Shown in pieces: positions 1-6,529 of a stretch of DNA of 6,529 nt. Source of the stretch: JACAEY01 sp049700155. Lineage in GTDB: Bacteria; Nitrospirota; Thermodesulfovibrionia; Thermodesulfovibrionales; SM23-35. A model generated the notes under the pieces. That model had not been told where the DNA came from. It searched no databases and saw nothing but the letters and a program-made list of their open reading frames with translations. How positions within the stretch are numbered: the first letter of the stretch is position 1; each line of letters starts with the position of its first letter. The DNA is taken from positions 1 to 6,529 of the forward strand of contig JBNAVX010000126.1 of assembly GCA_049700155.1 (NCBI GenBank), in the 5' to 3' direction. A program made the translations under genes and the position numbers.

Positions 1-573
1 TATTACCTTTTGAAATTCTTCTCTTGCCTCTTGAAATCTATTCTGAGCTAAATAAATTTTCGCTAAATTGTTATGCAAGCCAGATTCATTTGGGCAAATC
101 TTTAGAGCTTCTTTACAATAATGTTCTGCCTTGTTATACATATTTAATTGAAAATATGTATATGAAAGTCGATTATATAAGGCAGCTGAGTTGTTTTTAA
201 AAAACTCTAGTGCTTTCTGTGATACTTCATTAACTAAATCTTTATCCCCTAAGGATTCATAAATAATAATTAACAAAAGATCAATTAAAATATCTGACTT
301 AGTAGATTTAGCTTTATTACAATACTCCAGTGCTCGTAAAAATTCCCTTTTTTCAAGAAAAGCTGCTGAAAGACCAGCATAAGCGTAATAATTATTAGAA
401 TTTAAACTAAGTGCCTTGTTATAGTATTTTATTGCTTCATTGATGTTCTTCTTATCATGTAAATAATTCCCATACTCTACAAAGCACATTGATTTTATAT
501 CCTTAAATTTCTCTCCGTGCCAGAACATATAAAAGACTCTTTCGCTTATTTTTAAGATGAGTTTTATGTCCAT
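1..573 (-). CDS. TPR-repeat protein, C-terminus cut by the window edge
   Basis: An open frame of 191 codons runs from ATG at 573-571 to the left edge without a stop, so the gene continues outside the window. The product consists of about five 30-35 residue helix-pair units: roughly residues 32-61 (INEAIKYYNKALSLNSNN), 62-93 (FLRALEYCNKAKS), 94-128, 129-163 (NKAEHYCKEALKICPNE) and 164-191 (FQEAREEFQKV). The A, Y, G and P placement is typical of tetratricopeptide repeats, which are protein-protein interaction scaffolds. No signal peptide or membrane segment is visible, so a cytoplasmic location is likely. The start codon overlaps the last 10 bases of the upstream Rhs gene (shared bases 564-573), which suggests translational coupling. 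The only ribosome-site candidate is a weak AAAGAG eight bases upstream. By hand count positions 1-540 are about 29% GC, well below the Rhs gene. Its place directly behind an Rhs C-terminus would suit an immunity or accessory protein, but TPR proteins have many roles and the function is not shown by sequence. Confidence 0.85.
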   Translation of the reverse strand, partial: MDIKLILKISERVFYMFWHGEKFKDIKSMCFVEYGNYLHDKKNINEAIKYYNKALSLNSNNYYAYAGLSAAFLEKREFLRALEYCNKAKSTKSDILIDLLLIIIYESLGDKDLVNEVSQKALEFFKNNSAALYNRLSYTYFQLNMYNKAEHYCKEALKICPNESGLHNNLAKIYLAQNRFQEAREEFQKVI

Positions 574-3500
574 CCGTAATTCTCTTTATAGGGCGGTTCT
601 ATATAGGGAGGTTCTGGACGCCACTCTGGTGGTTTAAAATACCATGGAATAGGTGGTTTTAGAGGCTTAGGATAGAATTGTGGCGGTAGGTTATATTCTG
701 ACCACTCCCACCAATCCCCAGGTGGAATTCCTCTAGGTACATTTCTAAAAAAGAAAGGATTTCTCCCAAAGAGAAAAAACTCTGCTACTTCAATATGCTC
801 ATTTGTTCCTCCAAGTATTTTTATATTTTGAGTCTGTCCTATTGCGGTCCTTTCATTTGTCTCCAAACTATTTTGAGCTTTATCTATACACATCTCTCCT
901 GTCGCCACATTTTTCCTTGCATTCAAATCTTCGATATATTGGGCTAACTTACTCATCCCATATCCTGCTACTGCACCAACTGCTCCTGCAGTGAATCCTT
1001 GTGAAAAACTCCCACCCATTAGCTCTGTTATAGTACCACTTACTATTCCACCTGATGCAACCTGTGCTACAAACTGAAGAGTAGGATTTGTTATCGGCAA
1101 TGCCCCTGCTCCATACCCTGCTGCAGCGCCAATTGCACCATATAAAATCCCTTGCCCTATATCACCTCCAAATATCGCAGCATTCATACCTCCAGCAGCA
1201 CCACCGGCAATTACTGTTGCAAGAAAACCATATCCAGCAGCAGGGTGTATGAAAGCACCTCCAATAGCTCCCATTGCCATACCCTGTAGTATATCGCCCT
1301 CTGTTATTGCTGCAACCGTCCCCCCTATTGCAGCCCCTATTAAAGCTCCTACTATTATCTCAAGAAAGAATTGCCCACTTGGATCTGTATAAAGTAAGGG
1401 ATTATTCCTTGCATAACTGTAACGATTAAGTGTCTGAGGGTCATAAGGGTCCTGCACTATTGAATCTGCTGAGATGAATCTTCCAACTACTGGGTCATAA
1501 TACCTTGCACCATAGTAATAAAGTCCTGTCTCAGGGTCATATTCCTGATCAGTGTATTTGTAGTTCGTTATACTCGATACAGTATGCACTCTCATCTGTC
1601 CAAATGGCATATACTCTGTTGTCTCAACCTCATTCCCAGAAGAATCAGTCATCAATGTTGAGCTTCCAAGATGGTCTTTATGGTAGTAATACGTGTTTGA
1701 TGATGTCACCTTTGCTATTCTTATATCTCCTGCAAATATATATTTCGTTGATGTTCCATTGATTATCTCGAAGTGATTGCCTATATAATAGGTTGTTCCT
1801 GAAGGACTCACCTTCTTTGCCCTCCCCCCTGCAGCATCATAAGTAATAGTGGTTGCCCCGTATCTGCTGTGTGTTACCTGAACAGGCATATTGTCAGCAT
1901 TGTAAGTTATTTGCCTTGTGGCTATGTTTGATAAGTCTGTAAAGTCATATCCTCTGGTCATATTACCATTTGCATCATAATTAAAATTGTAGGGAGTAGA
2001 TACTCCAGACCTTGTCAGGGTTATCTTTGATATAGCGTGTTTGTGGGTTGTATCAGCATATGCATATGCGAGTTTGCTTAATACAGTCGTCCCATCCTTT
2101 AATATCTTCTTGGTTATATTCCCTAAGGGGTCGTATTTATAGATGAGTGTTGGATATGACCCTGTGTTAAGCTCTTTAGTAAGTCTGTGGAGGTTGTCAT
2201 AGGTGTAAGTGTAGGTAATATTGTTCTGGTTATCTTTTATTGATGTTATGTCTCCTGCTTTTGAATATATGTATTCTCTTTTTTGTAAGGATGTGGTGTT
2301 TTTATAGGTCTCCATCTTTTGAAGTCTTATTGACAAAGCATCATAAATATATGTAGTAGAAGTACCATTTGGATGAATGATCTTTCCAATCTCTCCCGAG
2401 GGTTGATAGTTGGTAAACTCAGCATACATCATGCCATTATACTTAGTGACTGCTTTTAGAAGTCCTGTACCTGTATAATATTCATAATATACAGGCTCAT
2501 TATCCGGATAAGTAACTGTTATAAGTTTCCCAGAGAGGTCATACTCTTTTTTTGTGGTATATGAAGATGAAGGAGCTCCTGTTATTGACTTTTTAAGCAT
2601 TGTAACCCTGCCCATCTCATCATATGCCTCATAAGTCGTTGTTACCTGTGTATTTGTCTCTGAATAGAGCCTTCCAATACCGTTAGGAATTGTGAGGTCG
2701 TACGTATATGTTACAGGGAACTCAGTAGCCAATGTTTTGTAATCTGTTGTAATACATAGATTGTTTTCTGTGATCAAGGATGGATTGTTAGCTTTATAAT
2801 ATCTTTTCGTTAACACCCTGTTTAGTTCATCATACTCAAACATAATGATCTGTCCTTTTGCATCCATCTGTCTGAGGAGATTTCCATTTGGGTCATAGCA
2901 ATATAACCACCTTCCCATATCAGGGTCTTCCATCTTTATCTTTCTACCAAGGGTATCATATATCATTGTGGTTGTATTTAATTTATGGTCTTTGACAGTT
3001 ATAAGGTCTCCTGCTGCATTATAGGTATATTTTGTTGTGAAGATCGTTTTGTTAGATTTATATTCCTTTACTTCGACTATCCTGTCGAGGTAATCCTTCT
3101 TTTCTGTCTTCTTTTTATCATCAGGGTCTATTAACGTGGTAGAAAGGCCACTGTAAGTATATGTAGTAGAAACTATACTATAAGTACTGTCTGGACTTTT
3201 CAATTTTGTGGGTCTTCCTTGATAGTCATATGTTGTCTCCACCCATGGATACTCTGATGGGGGTGTTTTTGGATAACCTACTCCTTCACTGAAAAACGGA
3301 CCCTTTGTGCTTTTAATTCTTCCCATACTGTCATATTCTGTTTGGGTAACTATTGACTTTCCTCCTTCCCCAAAGGTAATCGTCTGAATACTTCTGTTTA
3401 ATCCGTCAAAATATTCATATTTCTTAATATAATTCCCAGCAGTGTCCTCTTTAACATTTGTGACTATATTTCTTGGAGATGCAAAATCATGATAGTTTAT

Positions 3501-6268
3501 AATCTTCTGTCCACCATCAGGATAGTCAACCTGCTTTAGACGTCCAAATGAGTCATAAGTGTAATATGTGATGTTTCCATTCTCATCTTTTTCCCATAAA
3601 GGCTTCCCATATCTGGAGTCATAACCTTTCTCCACAATATGTCTTACTCCTCCAGTCTGTGGATAAGTTATCTTCACTGGATATGTATAAGTAGTAGTGT
3701 CATAATCTGTTTCCGTTATATATCCCCTTGCATCCTTTATAGTCTTTTGATTTCCATATGAGTCATATGTAAACTCTATCTTCGGGTTTACTCCTCCATC
3801 AAGCCAGTGTTCTTTATAAAGCATATTTCCTGTTCCGCTCTGATATCCAAAATAGGTCTCTCTTACCTTCCCGCTTGTGCTTCCAGTAACAGTTGTCTTC
3901 GTGGGTCTCCATAACCAGCTTCCATAATTTTGATATGTTGTTGAGGTAGTTATAGACTCTGCATCTGTGCCAGAGGTCACTGTCGAAAGGAGGTTTCCAT
4001 TACTATCGTCATAGGTATAGTCTTCCTGTGTAAAGGCAGTTGTAACTCCATTTTCTATGATATCAGTACGTTTCCGATTAAGTTTGACAAATGCCCATGG
4101 ATCAGTTCCTGAAGGATTTGACCAAGTATATGTAGTTTTACTAAGAACATTACCTGACGGGTCTTTAACTTCTATATATTCAGGTCTTCCTTTTCGAAAT
4201 GTATCCTGATAAAACTTTGTTGTCTCTATTGTCCCGTCCGGATTTGTCTTAGTTGCATATTGGAAACCCCTGAATTCCCTTTCTTTAAAATCATGATAAC
4301 CACCAGAATAAGTATATTTTGTAATATAAGTATTCCCTAATCCATCATCTGTATGGATTGAGGACATAGTATGGAGAATATATGGAAGGAGTCTATTTTG
4401 ATATTCGGATGATGCCTTGTAGGAAATTGTGTAAGTGCCACCAAGTCCATTTAAGATTGATGATAGTAAATCGGGAAATTTGCCACCTGAGCGAAATATA
4501 GCCATAGGCTCTGATGAACCCCATCCTTTGATTCTCGTTATGTCAGTCTTGCCATCACCATCGAAATCACTCATCTGGATGCGTAGCATAGCTCTTCTTG
4601 CCCTCCTAAAACCGTCTTCAACATGCACCATAGGTCCTTCAAAAGGGCTTGCAAAACCATTACCAGTAGAAAGATAGATATCCATGGGTTCAGTGCTACC
4701 CCATCCATGAACATATGCAATATCAGTCTTACCATCTCCATTGAAGTCTCCAAGCTTTACTCGTGATACATCAACTGAGGCATGATCAGCATCATCATCT
4801 ACATAAACAGATGGACCAGCGATCGCTCCAGTGAAACCATCACCAGTCGAAAAATAAATACTCATAGGTTGTGCAGGTCCACCCCTCCCATTAAGCCTTA
4901 ATATATCGGTCTTACCATCTCCATTGAAGTCTCCAAGCTTTACTCGTGATACATCAACTGAGGNNNNNNNNNNNNNNNNNNNNNNNNNNNNNNNNNNNNN
5001 NNNNNNNNNNNNNNNNNNNNNNNNNNNNNNNNNNNNNNNNNNNNNNNNNNNNNNNNNNNNNNNGCGATCGCTCCAGTGAAACCATCACCAGTCGAAAAAT
5101 AAATACTCATAGGTTGTGTACTACCCCATCCATTAACGATAGCGATATCTGCCTTATTATCTCCATTAAAATCACCGAATTTTACGCGTGATATATCAAT
5201 TAAGGCTCCTTCATCATTATTGACTACCCAGACATTAGGACCCGGTTCATCACGGCGGAAATCTGTACCTCCTGTCGTGTAATCTAAGATTATCGGAGGA
5301 AGATATTGGATGCCATCGCCCCCATATTGAATTATCTTAGACAATAACGATCTTGAAGTGCTGGGACTATAGTTGTATTCCAATTTATATCTTCTTGCTA
5401 AACTATCTTGAGTGAATATATCAATACTTCTTAGTCTATAAATAGTCTTAACTCTGAAATTTGTAGTATACATATTAGGTGCATCTGAGCGGGGCTCGAG
5501 ATAAAACTTCACATAATTGGTTAGGCTCAGAGCTCCATTGCCAGTATAATCAATTCTATCCAGATATATTTGACCACGGTCTTTAGCATATGTAAATGTC
5601 ATGTAATTGCCATTTGTATCTTCAACCCGATCTAGACACCATTTAAATATCATGTTTGGATCTTCTGGATCATCCTGCCTCGATGCAGATGTCTGTCCAA
5701 AAAGGTAACGAATTCCACTTTTCTCTACCATCTCCCAATATGGCCTTCCATCTGATGCTGTAAGTTTCTTTATTTTTGTAAATGCCCCTTCAATTTTTGC
5801 TTGATATTCACCCCCACCAATACTTATAAGGTCAACATTTGACCCACTTGTATGATAAACAAATTTACCACCCCCATAATTAAGACCAAATCTTGTACTG
5901 CGTTCAATTGCACCAACTTCTATCTCCCAGCCCAAACCAACCCAACCATTGCTACTATTGCTTCGGTAGGTTAATGAGAGGCGTGGTTCTATCCCATTAC
6001 GCCCAGGTGGAACCTCTATGGGTATCGTGTAATTAAAAGTACCAGTGAATAAATCAGGCAGTATCAAGCTCTCTGAGCTAAGTATTCCACTGGTATTAAA
6101 GGTAGAAGGACCCATTATTACAGTTTTACTTATATCGGTTAAAGCATGGACACCATTTACAAAAAACAGCAATAAGAAAAAACACATAAAATATAGAAGA
6201 CGTTTTAATGATGATTGCCTCATAAAAATTGTTGCATTTGCATTTTTCATAAAGTGTCTGATTATCAT
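564..6268 (-). CDS. Secreted SpvB/FG-GAP/YD-repeat (Rhs) giant protein, interrupted by an assembly gap
   Basis: This is one gene, read from ATG at 6268-6266 to TAA at 566-564, and split only by the Ns at 4964-5063. With the 38 bases predicted from the neighbouring repeat copy, both halves share one frame and encode 1,880 residues; each extra repeat unit would add 61. Order in that numbering: a Sec-type leader (basic QSSLKRLLY, hydrophobic FMCFFLLLFFV, likely cleavage after VHA at 42); an SpvB domain (about 60-340, with LPDLFTGTFNYTIPIEVPPG and LSLTYRSNSSNGWVGLGWEI); FG-GAP/VCBS loops at 366, 426, 487 and 547 (DFNGDNKAD, DFNGDGKTD twice, DFDGDGKTD); a TcdB-middle-like segment (about 579-672); YD repeats (about 731-1508, e.g. 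YDTLGRKIKMEDPD); the Rhs core (1509-1612); and a variable end (1613-1880). By homology with Tc toxin B and C subunits, the middle probably forms a hollow shell around the C-terminus. The leader implies export, unlike classical Tc toxins. The start is chosen from a well-placed AAGGAA; internal Met7 and Met16 have no such site. The C-terminal activity is not recognised. Confidence 0.9.
567..740 (-). other. Proline/aromatic-rich C-terminal tail of the Rhs protein
   Basis: The last 58 residues contain 17 prolines, 6 tryptophans and 6 tyrosines by hand count, with recurring PP dipeptides (GIPPGDWWEWSEY, FKPPEWRPEPPYIEPPY). Such a composition suggests an extended or polyproline-like tail rather than a compact enzyme. 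I see no catalytic motif in it. It ends ENYGWT, directly over the start of the TPR gene. Confidence 0.7.
957..1304 (-). repeat. Three glycine-zipper units in the Rhs variable C-terminus
   Basis: Three related segments are coded here: TEGDILQGMAMGAIGG, FGGDIGQGILYGAIGAAAGYG and MGGSFSQGFTAGAVGAVAGYG (about residues 1635-1650, 1679-1699 and 1730-1750). Each follows the pattern GG[DS][IF]xQGxxxGA[IV]GxxxGYG, and small residues dominate the stretches between them. Glycine-zipper helices of this type are frequent just after the Rhs core. They are thought to be membrane-associating or packed helices, which remains inference for this protein. Confidence 0.75.
1371..1682 (-). other. Rhs repeat-associated core domain
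   Basis: This 104-residue block is the most conserved part of Rhs and WapA-like proteins. It contains HKDHLGSSTLMTD, EYMPFGQ, YDPETGLYYYGARYYDP, GRFISADSI, LNRYSYARNNPLLYTDPSG and then Q. It marks the boundary between the repeat shell and the variable C-terminus. In Tc toxin C subunits the same region carries the aspartyl self-cleavage activity around a PxxxxDPxGL motif. Here the last motif position is Gln instead of Leu. Confidence 0.95.
4726..5118 (-). repeat. Near-identical tandem FG-GAP repeats (183-base period) spanning the gap
   Basis: Bases 4726-4780 are identical to 4909-4963, and bases 4819-4873 are identical to 5064-5118, each over 55 bases. The offset between left-hand matches is 183 bases (61 residues). 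The coding unit is SVDVSRVKLGDFNGDGKTDI followed by a variable stretch, then QPMSIYFSTGDGFTGAI. More diverged units lie on both sides (loops DFNGDNKAD and DFDGDGKTD). Related FG-GAP/VCBS units form beta-propeller blades whose Asp-rich loops usually bind calcium. Confidence 0.9.
4964..5063. other. Assembly gap (100 Ns), predicted true length 38 bases or 38 + 183k
   Basis: The run is exactly 100 Ns, a conventional filler for a gap of unknown size. In the intact neighbouring copy, the bases between the same flanking sequences are 4781-4818, 38 in all. They encode the central part of AGPSVYVDDDADHAS. Using 38 instead of 100 restores the reading frame between the two halves; 183-base increments also preserve it. 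Confidence 0.9.
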
Positions 6269-6273
6269 CTGAG

Positions 6274-6279
6274 TTCCTT
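6274..6279 (-). promoter_or_regulatory. Ribosome-binding site of the SpvB/Rhs gene
   Basis: AAGGAA lies five bases upstream of the ATG at 6268, a good Shine-Dalgarno match and spacing. It decides the start: the later in-frame ATGs (6250 and 6223) are preceded by ACACTTT and CAATTTTT, without any such site. Confidence 0.75.
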
Positions 6280-6289
6280 TTTAAAAAAG

Positions 6290-6380
6290 AAAAGCTGTTA
6301 ATAATACTTTTAAAAAGAATATCAGGTAGAAAAGACGAAAAAATTGAAATAGATTGTATGATTGTAAGATTTCAGCTTTT
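6290..6380. repeat. Long-range 8-base inverted repeat in the intergenic leader
   Basis: AAAAGCTG (6290-6297) and CAGCTTTT (6373-6380) are perfect reverse complements with 75 bases between them. Pairing in the mRNA leader would bring the ends together just upstream of the ribosome-binding site. The arms do not extend further, so function is doubtful. Nothing else is evident in 6269-6461 beyond the sites listed. Confidence 0.25.
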
Positions 6381-6430
6381 AATTCCACTGGTATTTCCCC
6401 TAATCCTATAGAGAATATTATTGATAAATC

Positions 6431-6458
6431 TTAAATAAATATATGTAAATTAAATAAA
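6431..6458. repeat. 9-base direct repeat, TTAAATAAA, inside the candidate promoter
   Basis: TTAAATAAA occurs at 6431-6439 and 6450-6458 on the plus strand, 19 bases apart, close to two helical turns. One copy overlaps the candidate -10 box and the other sits in the spacer. It could be a paired operator, but the AT-rich background makes it weak evidence. Confidence 0.25.
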
Positions 6459-6465
6459 AAGTCAA
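6438..6465 (-). promoter_or_regulatory. Candidate sigma70-type promoter for the SpvB/Rhs gene
   Basis: TTGACT (6465-6460) and TATATT (6443-6438) are separated by 16 bases and point toward the Rhs gene. The -35 box overlaps the mazG stop codon. Transcripts would have a leader of roughly 160 bases. The spacer is very AT-rich, so a chance match is quite possible. Confidence 0.35.
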
Positions 6466-6529
6466 AGGTCTGTCTCTTTCGCTTCCTCCCACAGTTCATC
6501 CATCTCCTTCAGGGTAATTTCAGAGAGTC
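6462..6529 (-). CDS. mazG: MazG-like nucleoside triphosphate pyrophosphohydrolase, C-terminal end only
   Basis: The last 21 codons of a gene enter from the right edge and end at TGA (6464-6462). The tail contains ITLKEMDELWEEAK, which resembles the extreme C-terminus of the two-domain MazG family, commonly written LxEMDxLWxEAK. MazG hydrolyses nucleoside triphosphates to monophosphates and pyrophosphate in the cytoplasm. The catalytic domains lie outside the window, so the assignment rests on this short tail alone. It is on the same strand as the Rhs gene but 193 bases away, so it is probably a separate housekeeping unit. Confidence 0.6.
   Translation of the reverse strand, partial: LSEITLKEMDELWEEAKETDL

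Noticed and set aside
567..800. An ADP-ribosyltransferase domain like that of Salmonella SpvB
   Set aside because: The C-terminus is too short and proline-rich. The Glu-containing stretch NEHIEVAE does not form a convincing ExE active site with the other expected motifs.
803..1762. Plus-strand open frames at 803-994 and 1505-1762
   Set aside because: Both lie entirely inside strongly supported minus-strand coding sequence and have no recognisable domain.
1683..4016. CRISPR or other nucleotide-level array
   Set aside because: The periodic TCATA-type motifs on the plus strand are the reverse complement of Tyr-Asp codons of YD repeats. They are irregularly spaced and fully coding.
564..4865. 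A separate 1,433-residue gene starting at Met 4865
   Set aside because: The frame is open upstream of this Met as far as the gap and encodes another FG-GAP unit, and no ribosome-binding site precedes it. It is an internal methionine of the larger protein.
4940..5063. The end of the N-terminal frame, with PQLMYHE and a stop after the Ns
   Set aside because: This is a frame artefact of the arbitrary 100-base filler. The same bases encode SVDVSRVKL in the correct frame.
4435..5191. Frames at 4435-4677 (+), 4571-4753 (-) and 4946-5191 (+)
   Set aside because: They are shadows of the FG-GAP repeat region, and one runs through the Ns.
6223..6250. Alternative starts Met7 or Met16 for the Rhs protein
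   Set aside because: Either would give a shorter leader n-region, but neither has a Shine-Dalgarno sequence, whereas the ATG at 6268 has AAGGAA at ideal spacing.
6045..6272. Plus-strand frame of 75 codons
   Set aside because: It is antisense to the leader and SpvB start, with low-complexity Lys/Asn/Phe content and no visible gene features.
6290..6380. Rho-independent terminator for mazG
   Set aside because: The inverted arms are only 8 bases, 75 bases apart, and form no compact GC-rich hairpin followed by a U-run.

Overview
The window is an AT-rich bacterial stretch with every supported gene on the minus strand. It reads from right to left as the 3' tail of a mazG-like gene, a 193-base AT-rich spacer, one giant SpvB/FG-GAP/YD-repeat (Rhs) gene, and the start of a tetratricopeptide-repeat (TPR) gene that overlaps the end of the Rhs gene by 10 bases. 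A run of exactly 100 Ns at 4964-5063 looks like a placeholder scaffold gap, so this is probably a draft or metagenome-derived assembly. Nothing identifies the species. The Sec-type leader on a TcB/TcC-like architecture and the low GC would suit a Gram-negative environmental bacterium; I lean to Nitrospirota or a deltaproteobacterial lineage, with low confidence.

The main gene (6268 down to 564) appears broken only because of the Ns. Both gap flanks are 55-base perfect matches to a neighbouring copy of a tandem repeat. That copy predicts 38 missing bases, or 38 plus multiples of 183. Replacing 100 Ns by 38 bases puts the two halves in one frame and gives a protein of at least 1,880 residues. 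Its order is: signal peptide, SpvB domain, at least four FG-GAP/VCBS units with Dx[ND]xDxxxD loops, a TcdB-middle-like segment, about 780 residues of YD repeats, a canonical Rhs-associated core ending DPSGQ, and a 268-residue variable C-terminus. The variable end has three glycine-zipper units, a short mixed segment and a proline/tryptophan/tyrosine-rich tail. I recognise no toxin fold in it.

The TPR gene starts inside the last codons of the Rhs gene, so the two are probably translationally coupled. Its base composition (about 29% GC over positions 1-540) is much lower than that of the Rhs gene. In polymorphic-toxin loci this is the place where an immunity or accessory gene is expected, but that role is inference here. 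The mazG fragment is a housekeeping-type neighbour and probably not functionally linked. The spacer between it and the Rhs gene holds a strong ribosome-binding site, a plausible sigma70-type promoter, a 9-base direct repeat and a long-range 8-base inverted repeat.
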